This document shows positions 10,346 to 21,846 of a stretch of DNA of 64,000 bases, in pieces. Each line of letters begins with the position of its first letter. The stretch's first letter is position 1. Where the stretch lies: positions 19,243,475 through 19,307,474 of the forward strand of contig JBANSL010000009.1 of the NCBI GenBank assembly GCA_037127255.1. The letters run 5' to 3'. Both the position numbers and the translations under genes were made by a program. Origin of the DNA: Persicaria tinctoria. Its lineage: Eukaryota; Streptophyta; Magnoliopsida; Caryophyllales; Polygonaceae. Under the pieces are notes generated by a model. That model was not told the origin of the DNA. It did no database searches and was given only the letters and a program-made list of their open reading frames with translations.

Positions 10346-11098
10346 CACAAACCACTAGAGTTTAACCCGTTTACAAAAGTAAATGTATCCAAACTACCAA
10401 AGGAGAAGACTGAAACCAACGTTGTTCACAACAAAGGACAACAAATCAGTTCCATACTGAAATTAACACGACTGTCATGAAAACCCCTTCAACCTGACAC
10501 GGTAATACAAACAGGGTGACAGGGGTTTTTTACATAATCCATCCACATAAGTACTGCGATGTTCTTTACCACAAACCACTAGAGTTTAACCCGTTTACAA
10601 AACTAAATGTATCCAAACTACCAAAGGAGAAGACTGAAACCAACCTTGTTCACAACAAAGGACAACAAATCAGTTCCATACTGAAATTAACACGAGTGAC
10701 ATGAAAACCCCTTCAACCTGACACGGTAATACAAATAGGGTGACAGGGTTTTTTTACATAATCCATCCACATAAGTACTGCGATGTCCTTTACCACAAAC
10801 CACTAGAGTTTAACCCGTTTACAAAAGTAAATGTATCCAAACTACCAAAGGAGAAGACTGAAACCAACGTTGTTCACAACAAAGGACAACAAATCAGTTC
10901 CATACTGAAATTAACACGTCTGACATGAAAACCCCTTCAACCTGACACGGTAATACAAACAGGGTGACAAGGTATTTTTACATAATCCATCCACATAAGT
11001 ACTGCGATGTTCTTTACCACAAACCACTAGAGTTTAACCCGTTTACAAAAGTAAATGTATCCAAACTACCAAAGGAGAAGACTGAAACCAACGTTGTG
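10331..11098. repeat. 224-bp tandem repeat array, about 3.4 copies
   Basis: TGCGATGTTCTTTACC (one copy TGCGATGTCCTTTACC) begins at 10331, 10555, 10779 and 11003, spaced exactly 224 bp, and the units are nearly identical. Each unit holds CTGACACGGTAA and AGGGTGACA-type motifs. On the left it cuts off the Ulp1 fragment, and on the right, at about 11,098, it cuts off the 3' end of the minus-strand PB1-like gene. The near identity suggests recent expansion. Confidence 0.9.
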
Positions 11099-12360
11099 GT
11101 TCCTGGGTCCGAGGCGTTGCTTTGTCCAACATAGCTTCTACTTTCTCCATCGACGGTGGGGATGTGCTGGACCTAGGAACCCGATCTTCTATTTCCCTAA
11201 TCACCTCCTCCTCAACTTCGTCCTCCTCCGACGACACCCTCATACCCTGGTCTTCCTCATAATCCTCCCAGTCATAATAATATGAACAATCTTCTTCCCT
11301 CTTCACTCCGGAATCGAAGTCCTCCTCCTCCTCCTCCTCCTCACTGCTAATGGCTATGAGATCCACCCCCTTATACCTGTCACCTTCACCTTTTTCCGTG
11401 TCATCTGAGTAGGAGTCCGTGTCACCCAAGTGGATAACATCTAGACCATCACACCTGTCACCCTCAACAATATCCATGTCACTCTCAAGAATATCCATGA
11501 CACCGGATCCAGCCCCTATGTCACATGCGTGCTCTTCGCTCTTCCCTATCACCCCACCCAACTGGATCATTTCCGGACCTTTACCCTTGTCACCTACACT
11601 CTTAAGGTTTTCACCAGTTCCAAACCCGCTCTCAGTAGCGTCCTCCTGTCTCTTCCCTATCACCTCATCCATGTCGTTCAACTCTGGACATTTACCCTTG
11701 TCACCTTCATAAATACGTGTGTCACCACTTCGAAAACCCTTTTCAGTAACGTCACCCTGCCTCTCCCCTATGACCTCATCCAAGAGGATCACCTCCGGAC
11801 CCATGCCTTTGTCGCCCTCACATTTATCTTTGTCACCCATTCCCAACCCCGTTTCCACATTGTTTTTCACCTTTTCAGAGTTACGAGGCCCACTCAAGCA
11901 TTCTTCCACTACGCCGGGTTGTAGTACTTGAAGCCTCTCTTTCGCCACTGGACCAATAAATATCGCCATGGGCCATGGATGTTCCTCAGACATCGAGTTG
12001 AGAAACTTATAAGCCTCAAGGTCGTCGTCATCACCTATCGTTATCGGATGCCCGGCTTCTTCCCCCTTTGGCATGTAAGAAAACCTCCACTCTTCACATG
12101 AACAATCATGGGCGACCTTCCTCCTCAGTAGTTGAGTCAGAGAGGCGAAATCGATGCCCTCTTCAATTATAACATTCTTCCGCTCTGTTTCACCATAATA
12201 CACCCACCCCGCACCATCGAACACCAAACGCCCGTTGAAGTTGAGAGTCACACATACTTTGTCGTTTTGCCCTGCAATTCAAAACTCGGATCAGCACCAT
12301 TGGTAATGGGTATCTACTCTTCACGAAACATGAGGAGAAATAGAAGAGAAGCCTACCCAT
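11098..12360 (-). pseudogene. PB1-like domain protein of MULE type with internal repeats, 3' end lost
   Basis: A minimal first exon (ATG plus G at 12357-12360) spliced to 12271 gives MGQNDKVCVTLNFNGRLVFD, the usual start of the PB1-like domain at the N-terminus of plant MULE transposase-type proteins; that domain runs about 105 residues to IFIGPVAKE. The remainder is acidic and contains about four imperfect repeats of 32-38 residues built on EGDKGKGPE...IGKRQED...GFGTG, then Glu-rich stretches. Each GDKG is encoded by GGTGACAAGGG, the region's motif. The frame leaves original sequence at about 11,098, where the 224-bp array begins, and ends within it at 11,043. No MURA-type catalytic domain remains. 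Frame open to the breakpoint. Confidence 0.65.
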
Positions 12361-12650
12361 TGCAACTGAGAATTAGGGTTTCTCAGATATCTCCGTGACA
12401 CGGAAGTTTACGAACACTGACACGAACGAATTAAGAGCCCGACACGTGCTCACCAACTGGACCTTAATGCGGATGGGTTCTTCTCCAATGGTGGCCTTCT
12501 TCTCTAGCTCTCTTTTCCACGGGAACACCGAAAATGATGTCCTCTCTCCTCCTCTCTTATTACACTATAAAAATGGAGGGAAACCCTTTCCCATCACATC
12601 ACCTCCTCTCTCCAATTTTGGCGCCAAAATCCCCCACCCAATCCAATGTC

Positions 12651-12653
<3 letters not shown>

Positions 12654-12742
<89 letters not shown>
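12654..12742. repeat. (TC)n microsatellite
   Basis: An unbroken TC/CT dinucleotide run of about 87 bp. The long Ser-Leu and Arg-Glu frames here are artefacts of it. Confidence 0.98.
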
Positions 12743-12743
<1 letters not shown>

Positions 12744-12899
12744 TGGGACAACCTGCAACCGGATAAACAATTTCCCCCTCCTATTTGCACAGATACCACA
12801 TATGGTATTCTTGCAATTTTTCTTAAAAAGTGGTATTTGTGCAAACCCGGCAAAAAAAGTGTATAGTTGTGCAAATAGCCCAAAATTTAATTATATTTA

Positions 12900-13060
12900 A
12901 TTAAAAATCAACCGGGTCACCGGGTCAATCGGGTAAATCGGGTCAAAATTACCGGGTCAATCGGGTCACCGGGTCCAAACCAGATTACCCGGAAAATTTT
13001 CGGGTTTTCGGGTTCGGGTCGGGTCGGGTCACCGTGTCGGGTTGTGTTTTGACAGGTCTA
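12900..13060 (-). mobile_element. Truncated hAT-like non-autonomous element end rich in CGGGTCA
   Basis: The stretch is built of ACCGGGTCA/TCGGGTC words and ends GTGTTTTGACAGGTCTA. The reverse complement, TAGACCTGTCAAAACAC, closely matches the left terminus of the hAT element at 31484 (TAGACATGTCAAAACAC), and the internal order of motifs also matches. The opposite terminus is not visible, so this copy is probably truncated. Confidence 0.55.
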
Positions 13061-13114
13061 GTGGCGACCCTTCGTTCATGTGCTCTAGATTTGTTGTGTT
13101 TCCATCGGCGGCAC

Positions 13115-13245
13115 GCCCAGCCAGCAGCGACGAGGGTTTGGAGTCGCCTCGACCAACAACGATGAGGGTTTGAAGTCGCCTCAGCTAGCAGCGATGAGGC
13201 TTTTGAGTCACCCCGGCCAGCAGCAATGAGGCTTTGGAGTTGCCT
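13115..13245. repeat. Four copies of a 32-bp unit
   Basis: GAYGAGGSTTTGRAGTCGCC-like units start at 13129, 13161, 13193 and 13225. The flanking 13,070-13,640 is GC-rich with open but unrecognised minus-strand frames; I do not call a gene there. Confidence 0.75.
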
Positions 13246-13959
13246 CATCCTTCTGCCGCCATCAGCGTCTACTTCTAATTCGCCACCGGCTTGCCCTTCC
13301 GCGTCCGCGTACTCAAGGTCTTGCCTCGGTAAACGATGGCGCCGTCGTCGTCTTCTAGCAGGAGAAATGCTTAATCGGCGTCGTCCGGAAAGAGATCGGT
13401 GAGGCTCTACCCGCTGAGCGTGATCGTCGGCGAGGATTCCCATCCCTATGGCCACAAATTTCTGTACGATCGCAGTGACTCAAAGTCGGTTCGATCGGTT
13501 AGATCTAAATTGATGAAGCTTCCGAATGTTGGGAGATCAAATCGTGGTATTTGCGGGATAAGGAGAACGAAGTAGGCGGCAATGGAGACAGAGAGATGAT
13601 CGGAGATGGGGAAGGGGATGGAGATGACGCTGGAGAACATTAGGCATCAATGACGATAGGGAGATGACGAGGAGTTGTCAGTGTACAGATACGATGAGGA
13701 TCTGCACAACCCCAATTGAGTTTGAAAACCCCAAATCGATTGATTTCTTCATATGCTTCTTCAGATTTGTACTGCTTATTGTGAGGTTTGAGATGCTTCT
13801 GTGTTCAATCAGGGAATGAATTGAGAGCGCTTGCCAAAAATGAAAAGGACCAATGTACAATTTCATTGAAAATGTATTGTTAATAGTCGTTTTGTAATCT
13901 TGTCTAAAAGCCTTATGATTTTTTTGGGGAAATGCTTATGCTTCTAGACATAGATATTT

Positions 13960-14165
13960 TTTTTTATCTTAGTCCAGGTTAGATTTTTTTTTTTATCTTA
14001 GTCCAGTTCAATCAACTCAGTTGCTCTACATCTGAATCGGGTACTGTGCGACCTATTTAAGAGGTTGATCTTCCCACTCACAAGCGACTACATATTTCCA
14101 ATGGGATTCGAACTTTGAACCTCTTGGTATGAGATGTAGCCCTATAACCACTACATCAACTTGTG
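13960..14165 (-). mobile_element. tRNA-derived SINE, minus strand
   Basis: Read on the minus strand, 14,152-14,141 gives a box A-like TAGTGGTTATAGG and 14,113-14,103 gives GTTCGAATCCC, a perfect-looking Pol III box B. The body runs to GGACTAAGATAAAAAAAAAA. The tail segment with its A-run is present twice in tandem (near 13,960-13,975 and 13,985-14,005). These are the marks of a plant SINE. I could not identify a target duplication. Confidence 0.6.
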
Positions 14166-16014
14166 ATTGGTAGATTGTAGATCTGCTTTTTACACAGTAC
14201 ACGACAAAGACTTTAAAACTTGTTTATTTGTTTTCATTTTATATTTATATTTTGTTCAAAATGAGAAGTTGTCAAGGAAGTTAGTTCTATTTCCATTAAA
14301 AATGAAACTAATTCTATTTTGTTTATTATTACTAATTTTCAAAACTAAAGTGTACATCATAAAAGTAAGGGGTCTGACCTTTGGGGTATTTGGTTGAGAG
14401 CAAGCTTCATGTTCTCCTCCATAAGTTACTCTACATGCGTTTCCAAATGATGAATATGCTATAGATACTTTAGTGAGCAATTCTCGGCCACGAAGATCCT
14501 TAATGATTGCTTCAATCGTCTAAGAGCATGAGCTTTCTATCTAATTCCTCCAAATTCGGTTGTTCCAACTCAGAGTTTCAAGAATAGTTGCTCTCGAAAT
14601 TAACCAGACATGATGCATTAAAGTGGTGGTATGCTAACTGAATGCTAGCGAGGCAATTTATACTTTATAGGGTGTTGGGCTTCAACCCCACCATTATAAC
14701 ACGCAGAAACCCCACCGTGTTGTAACATGTTGTGGGATTCTGCAACAATCAGAAGCCCCAACATTGTAACATGTGGTAGGGTTGGAACGCTTGACACATT
14801 TAACACTCGGCGAAGAAGGTTTCAATACGCATGCTATGATCTCTTTGAACGTACCTAGGGCTAGAACGCCTGAGGCATTCAACACTCTGTGAAGGGGTAT
14901 GCATGCTTAATGGAGGCACATCAATGATCAAAGGGTTGACGTCGTACTTCGAGGTCACGTGATTGCGAGATTATATAGAAAACATTGTTTGGACATGTAC
15001 TCCATTTCGATACAAGGACTATTAAAGCCGCATATTTTCCTTTGTCATTTTGCAGTTTCAAATTCACCTGTAAAACTTTCTTCTTGTAACTTGTACGTAA
15101 TAGAATTGAGTCTACACATTCAGTACGTGTTGAAGAAAACGTTTCATTCCTCCATCAGAGACTTCACCCACGTACTGAAGGTTATCGATCTCATGGCGGA
15201 AGATCAAAAAATGGAAGTGAAGATTACAAAATCAAATGATCTATGGATATTTGATCGAGTAGGGAATACTGTATTAAAAGAATGTTTCAAACTCCTATTC
15301 GATCTTATACACGCAAATGAAGAGAGATCCTCTGTGATAAATGTGCAGAGATCGATATTGGAGAGACGTATATGAGATGCTAATTACACGTACGTACACA
15401 TGAAACACAAGCATGTCAGGACACATAAACCTTGATAAGACCGTCACAAATCTACATGTTTTGGAAGCAACTAGATCGTTCGTACATTGAGATTGCGGAA
15501 GACAATGTCCCGCTCACAAGAGAGGATTTCAACATGGCACAAATTATGATGTTGTTCTAGAGTGGGGAGATGGCAAGCACACTCGTTTGAGGGTTTCATC
15601 TGCATTCAGTACGTGATGAGAGTGGCCTAGTGAAACACCCTTTGGTTCCACCAGATCCAGACGGTCTTGGCTAGAGTAGGAGAGTGAGGACCTAGTGAAA
15701 CTCCCTTGTCAAACTAACCCACTTCAGTGGGAAAAGGGGCGAGCTTAAGTACAGGATGAAGCAGATCAAGAGAGGAATAGAGGTAGAGGACGAGGTTGTA
15801 CATGTTTGAACGATGAGGTGAATGATCAAGGCGGTGACGTGACGTTGACGAGGGTATTGCTTCAAATGCAAAGCAGCTCAGGTGAATCGAGGACAATGAA
15901 GAAGTCTAGGGTATGTGAAAATTGAGGTAAGGGCAGTACGTAGTACAAGTTGGTGCTACTGTTGAAGAAACCGGAGAGAATGAAAGCCCAAATATACATC
16001 CGATTCATCCGATC
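14166..16014. other. Intergenic stretch with no recognised gene
   Basis: A 138-codon open frame at 14959-15375 has no recognisable domain. Two related segments with GAACGC and CATTYAACACTC words (near 14,780 and 14,860) suggest an old small duplication. Otherwise I see nothing specific. Confidence 0.35.
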
Positions 16015-16017
16015 GAG

Positions 16018-16560
16018 CACTACGCCAGATTCACTCTCGCTCGACGGACCTAAAAAGGTTCGTCGCCTGAATCATGTTCGGGCGACCAAATTACTAAGGC
16101 CCGTCGCCTGAACGTTGGGAGGCCCAAACCGCCTCCAACCCATGTTCAGCCGACCAGAATACCTCAATGTTCGTCGGCTGAACTGTACTCAGGCGACGGA
16201 ACAAATCCAGGCGACGAACATTTCTCAAGATCGGTCGCCCAAACAGGTATCTGAATGACGGCTGTCAGAATGGGCCTTTGTCGCGACGGAAATTCTATTG
16301 GTTCGTCGCCTGAGCGTTGTTCGGGCCTTTGCAGCGACGGAAGTTCCGGTGGTCCGTCGCCTGAACGTTGGACTTTTTGAAAAGTAGAGTAATAAAGTCC
16401 GGTTGGTGGGGGTAATTAAATACTGTTCATTCAGGAGACGAACTTTTAAATATTTTCGTCGCCTGAAAAGTGGGGTAGTTGACCCCATATTTATTACTAT
16501 TCACTCAGGAGACGGAGGTGTATATATGTCCGTCGCCTGAATGTGTTTTCCGTAACAACC
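16018..16560. repeat. Left subterminal repeats of the CACTA element
   Basis: Repeated GGCGACGGA, GTTCGTCGCCTGAA and TCAGGAGACG words in both orientations, several forming short hairpins around AT-rich loops. In En/Spm such units are binding sites for the TNPA-type protein. Confidence 0.85.
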
Positions 16561-16839
16561 AAATAAATCGGTTGTACTGTACAATAATTATCCTCTCACC
16601 TTCATCCTTTCTCCCACAATAACCCTAGAGGGCTCGAAAATTTTCCCCCATTTCACACCTCCATTGAAGGTATGTATAAATTTTAATTTTTTTTGTTTTT
16701 TTTGTTGAATATATGCATATACATTGTTTGTTTGGATATTTGATGATGAGCTTGTCTTTTTTAATCGAGTTTGGATGGTAAAAAAGTTGTTTCAATGGAG
16801 TTTATGAGGAGAAAAAGTTGTGTATGTATATATGGAGTT

Positions 16840-17015
16840 GAAATTGAGGTTAAATGGAGGTTAAATTGAGTTTGTGTTATGAATTGATGATGAGAATGGA
16901 ATTGAGGTTAAATGGAGGTTAAATTGAGTTTGTGTTATGAATTGATGATGAGAATGGAATTGAGGTTAAATGGAGGTTAAATTGAGTTTGTGTTATGAAT
17001 TGATGATGAGAATGG
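16840..17015 (+). repeat. 58-bp tandem repeat, three copies, in the transposase leader
   Basis: GAGGTTAAATGGAGGTTAAA begins at 16846, 16904 and 16962, exactly 58 bp apart, with near-identical units. A less regular ATGATGAGAATGGAATTGAG series follows up to about 17,240. Confidence 0.85.
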
Positions 17016-17261
17016 AATTGAGTTGAAATTGTGTATGTATATATGGTGTAGAATTACATAGATGATGAGAATGGAATTGAGTTGAAATTGTGTATGTATA
17101 TATTGTGTATGATTGGAAATTGATTTTAAATTGAGTTTGAGGTATGAATGGATTGTGTATGTGAATGGATTGTTTATGTTCAATTTTATTTTAGAATGTG
17201 GTGTAGAATGACATAGATGATGAGAATGAATTGTTTATGTGCAATTTCATTTTAGAATGTG

Positions 17262-20200
17262 ATGAATTCATATGAATGGATTGATAATGATAGGACGATA
17301 ATGATCGACAAAAGTTGGATGCTACTCCCTCACGCTCACGGGGAGTATCAAAAAGGAATATTTCTCTTTATGCAGAATCTTAGAGATAATGCGAATGGAA
17401 TGACTCATTTCCTATGTCCGTGTCGGAGATGCCGCAACAATGAATGGGAGCCAATAGATTAAATACACAGTCATTTGGCCCACATGGGAATGTGGCCTAG
17501 TTATACTGTTTGGGACAAGCATGGCGAAGCCCCAGTTGATAGGACAAATGAGCAACGACGAACGCAGATCCTGGAGGAAGGGGCATCTTCCTCCGTTGAT
17601 GGTCTGGCTATGAACATTCTGCACGATGCTTTTCCGTTTCATGCCGGATATGAGGCGCACTCTGTCCCCGACGATCCTCCGTTCCAATATGTTGTTGACG
17701 ATGATTACGAGAAATATAATAGGCTTATAGAGGCAGCAAACATGCCATTGTGTGAGAACAGCGATATGACTGTTCTGGATGCCTGTCTGGATGCAATGCA
17801 GATGAAGTCAGAGTTTGGTTGGACAGATAGGAGCTTGGACGGCATGTGCACACACATTGCTCGCATGTTGCCGAAAGGACATAAACATCCTACGGATGGA
17901 GCGAAGATGAAGAGTGTGATTAGGGACCTTGCATTTGGGTACGAGCTGATCGACGCTTGTGAGTATAACTGTGTGCTATTTCGCAAACAATATGCAGATC
18001 TCGAAGCGTGCCCCAAGTGCAACACACCTAGGTGGTGTACTAGGGAGGGTACGAGAGGCAAGGTTCCCAGGAAGGTTCTCCAGTACTTTCCCTTAACCAC
18101 TAGACTGAAGAGATTGTTCATGGAGCCGAACATTGCAAAGGCTATGCGATGGCATGGTGAGCGGGTGAGAGATGCAGAATGGTTGAAACACCCATCAGAT
18201 GGTGAGGCATGGAAAGAATTCAACAAAACCTACCCGCATTTCTATGAAGACGTGAGGAATGTGAGACTTTCACTTGCAACCGATGGATTCAATCCATTTG
18301 GGAATCAGTCAACCCTCCATAGCACATGGCCTGTCATAGTGATGTCATACAACTTGCCTCCGTCATTGTGCATGAAGAAGGAATTCAACATGTTAGCGTT
18401 GTTGATTCCGGGACCAAAGTCTCCAGGAAAGTGTCTTAGTGTGTTCATGCAGCCGTTGATCGATGAGCTTCGCCGCTTATGGGGGACTGGAGTATATACT
18501 GTTGATCGATACTCAAGGTCCACTTTCACGATGAAAGCAGCAGTGTTGTGGACTATACGCGACTTTCCTGGCTTGGGGATGTTGGCTGGAGCTGCGACGA
18601 AGGGGTATAAAGCCTGCCCTATTTGCTTGGACGGTACTTTTGCAACGCATGAACAAGGGAGAATGGTTTACGATGGGCACCGTAGATGGCTTCCACTAAA
18701 CCACCCGTGGCGAACCGATGGTATGGCATTCAATGGAAGCGAAGAACACAGAACACGCCCTTATGCTTGGAACGGGGAGCAAATTCTTTCACAGATCGAT
18801 AGGTACGAGAACTACCTCTCTTTTCACTCTCTTTTCCCTTTTCATACGTTTGTCCGATGTCTTTCTCATTATGTTTCCATCTTTCTCAACAGGATCAACT
18901 TCCCCGTCCTCAGCTCGCACCCTGCTTTCAAGGCCCCATACAGTGTGACTAACAGAATGTGTTGGACCAACAAGTCCGAGTTATGGAGATTGCCTTACTG
19001 GCGTCACATTAGAGTCAGACATGCACTCGATGTTATGCACATCGAGAAGAACGTCTTCGACAACATCATCGGCACTACTCTTAACATAGAAGGGAAGACA
19101 AAGGATGGTCCCAAAGCTCGAGCCGCATTGCAGCAAAGAGGGGTGCGGAGAAGCCAGGCACAGAAGAGAGATGGAACACTCCCTCATGCGCCATTTCTGG
19201 TGAAACGGGAGGATATACCAGATATATTCGAATGGTTCGGTACAGTGAAGTACCCCCATGGGTACGCTGGGTCTTTGCACAACAAGGTCAAAATTGCAGA
19301 GAGAAAATTCCACGGCCTAAAGACCCATGACATTCATGTGATGTTTCAGCGTCTTCTTCCCATTGTTGTCCGTGCATACCTGCCGTTGGGTGTTGCCAAG
19401 ACTTTGGTTGCGCTAGCGAAATGGTTTCAGAAATTGTGTGCCAGGGAGGTGAGGAAGGAGGATGTCCGCCAGATGGAGGATGAGATAGTTCAGATTCTTT
19501 GCAGACTGGAGATGATTTATCCCCCGCACTTTTTCATAATCATGATACATCTTCTAGTTCACCTACCGCAACAAGTGTTAGAAACTGGACCAGTACATTA
19601 CACCTGGATGTACCCAATAGAAAGGTATGCTACTTATAGATTAAATTCATCTCACAATTTCTGTCCATTATACCCCTCCAAAACTTCTTCCTTTGTTTTA
19701 TAGGCAACTTGGCAAATATAAGGCTCAAGTGAAGAACTACTATTACCCGGAGGGAAGTATTTCAGAGCGTTACGTTTTAAACGAGGCAACAACATACTGC
19801 AACTTGTATCTCGGGGGTCGAGATGAGAGCCGTGAAGGTACGAATGCAATGGATGAGCTGAGCTATGATATTTCTGTCGTTTCAAGCCTCGTGCGTCCTC
19901 ACGGTCAAATCATGAGAGAAAGGTTAGGAGAACCTATGATTGCAGAGGCTCACTGGCAGGTTTTAACCAACTGCAATGAAGTTGAGTTCTACTTGAAATC
20001 GCATGAGAACCTGTATAGTCAGGCTTACCCGGAGTATGAAGAATGGGACCGTAGAAGAGATTTTCTTAGTTATTTCTACCCATGGGTAAGAACGACTGTG
20101 ATGTTTCATTAAACAAATTGCATGTTTGTTTTCCCAATAGAGAACTCTAACATATTATGTTGTATATGTTTCTAAGTTGCACAAAGATGGAGACACCTAC

Positions 20201-20887
20201 CTGAAACCGGAGGTTCTGAACTTGGCAAAGGGGCCACTACAATGCAAACTGTATTGGGCCTGCTCTGTCAATGGGGTGAAGTTTGTGGCATGGGACAAAG
20301 ACAAAGATTTGAGAACACAAAATTCAGGGGTGATGGTGGAAACATCAGATGCTAAGTACTATGGGGTACTTGAACAAGTGGTAGAGCTGATATACGCTAC
20401 TTGTATGCCAGTTGTGTTGTTTAAATGCAAGTGGTTTGACACCGATCCTGAAAATAGTGGAAGCACCAAGGTAGATATGGGTTTGCTCTCTGTGGACACA
20501 AATAGCAGTTGGTATGAGGATTCCCCGTTTTGTCTTGCACGCTCGGCGAGGCAAATGTTTTACGTGGATGATCCAAAGGCGGGTGATGCTTGGAAAGTAG
20601 TTAATGTGACGTCCCATAGAAACGTGTATGATCCTCAAACTCTAGCAACTCGCGGAGATGATCTTACCAATGAGGTGGAAGAAGCTTATCAGGAGATTGG
20701 CCCAGTGATCTATTTCGAAATTTTGAACCTCGCCATTGATCTTGAAATGGAGGAAGAAGAAGACGATGATGATGATGAAGATGAAGATGAAGATGAAGAT
20801 GAAGATGAAGATGAAGATGAAGACGATGATGAAGATGAAGATGAACAAGAGGATGACGAAGAGGAAAATGACGATGACGAAGGTTGA
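17262..20887 (+). pseudogene. CACTA transposase, tnp2/Transposase_21 type, with one nonsense codon
   Basis: Exons 17262-18802, 18893-19624, 19704-20085 and 20177-20887 join in frame to 1,121 codons. Order: N-terminal transposase-associated domain (residues 1-90, with CPCRRC), the long tnp2 transposase core (about 140-730, including ACPICLDGTF, RHALDVMHIEKNVFDN and LVHLPQQVLETGPVHYTWMYPIER), then DUF4218 (FYRQLGKYKAQVKNYYYPEGS region), DUF4216 (exon 4, GVKFVAWDKD...FKCKWFD) and an Asp/Glu tail of about 45 residues. This is the usual order in plant CACTA transposases. TAA at 17460-17462 interrupts the N-terminal domain between EPID and IHSHL in an otherwise unbroken frame; downstream codons stay in the same frame. 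The first intron (90 nt) is itself open. The protein acts in the nucleus on the terminal repeats. Confidence 0.9.
20755..20880 (+). repeat. GATGAA/GAAGAT coding repeat (acidic tail)
   Basis: About 125 bp of GATGAAGATGAA-type sequence encodes the poly-Asp/Glu C-terminus of the transposase. Antisense poly-Ser and poly-Phe/Ile frames are artefacts. Confidence 0.9.
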
Positions 20888-21084
20888 TAATGTCTTCGAA
20901 TTCCATAAATCATATATTGTAATCGTTGTTTTTGTGAGACATGGCGGTTATTTTCGTATGTGTATGACATGGTTGGTATCATGGCTTCTAAGACTATTTT
21001 TTTTGGTACAATTTGTCATTAAGTTATGGTAAACAGGGCAATAACACATGCCAAGTGCTCTTTTAAAAAAAATCTGTATTTTTT

Positions 21085-21590
21085 CAGGCGACAGACAAAT
21101 TAAATTTCCGTCGCCTGAGAGTATTCAGCAGACGAACTTATTTGTAGTTCGTCTCCCCAATGGAAAAGTGAATTTTTGACCCATTTTGGCTCTAATAAAA
21201 TTTCATTTCCCACCTTTTTTTCCACCAAAATTTGAATTTCCGCCAAATGTTCAGTTGACGGACAAGTTAATTTCTCGTCTCCTGAAATGATTCAGGAGAC
21301 GAACTTATTACTAGTTCGTCTCCCCAATGGAAAAGTGAATTTTTGACCCATTTTGGCTCGAATAAAATTTCATTTCCCACCTTTATTTTCACCAAAATTT
21401 GAATTTCCGCCAAATGTTCAGTCGACGGACAATTTAATTTCTCGTCTCCTGAAATGATTCAGGAGACGAACTTATTACTATTTCGTCTCCCCAATTGAAT
21501 TTCCCCCCTATATTTTAACGAAAATTTGAATTTCCGCCAAATTTTCAGGCGACAATATTTTTTTATATCTTCGTCGCCTGAACATGTAGG
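21085..21590. repeat. Internal block of CACTA subterminal-type repeats between the two genes
   Basis: Words typical of the element ends (TTCAGGCGAC, CGTCGCCTGA, ATTCAGGAGACGAACTTATT, TTCGTCTCCCC) recur here, about 5 kb from the left end and 7 kb from the right end. A ~177-bp unit (AATGGAAAAGTGAATTTTTG ... CGTCTCCCC) is tandemly repeated at about 21160, 21337 and partially 21490. The block lies just upstream of the second gene. Confidence 0.8.
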
Positions 21591-21643
21591 ATTTTAGTAA
21601 CTCGGACTCCTCCCTAACCCTAGCCCCAAATCATTTTCACTCA

Positions 21644-21645
<2 letters not shown>

Positions 21646-21714
<69 letters not shown>
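21646..21714. repeat. (CT)n microsatellite in the leader of the TNPA-like gene
   Basis: About 69 bp of pure CT followed by CTCCTCCGCC-rich sequence up to the ATG at 21847. Pyrimidine-rich leaders of this type are common in plant 5' untranslated regions. Confidence 0.9.
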
Positions 21715-21718
<4 letters not shown>

Positions 21719-21846
21719 CTCTCCTCCGCCTCCTCCCTCTCCAGCTTGCCTCTGTCCTTCCTCCGCCGCTCCTCTCGTCCCTCCTCCACCTCTCCTCCGC
21801 CTCTCCTCCGCCTCTCCTCTCGTCCCTCCTCCACCTCTCCTCCGCC

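Noticed and set aside
5340..11098. CRISPR-like arrays of short repeats
   Set aside because: Spacing is irregular, spacers are repeated too, and the setting is a plant nuclear genome; they are tandem repeats with a dispersed motif.
12599..12883. Long Ser-Leu and Arg-Glu open frames on both strands
   Set aside because: They are translations of the TC microsatellite at 12654-12742 and do not resemble proteins outside it.
12985..13640. Arg-rich and Leu/Ile-rich minus-strand frames
   Set aside because: GC-rich sequence with a 32-bp repeat gives open frames on both strands; no start context, splice logic or domain that I trust.
14959..15375. 138-codon plus-strand frame
   Set aside because: No domain, no neighbouring exon and weak codon character; probably chance.
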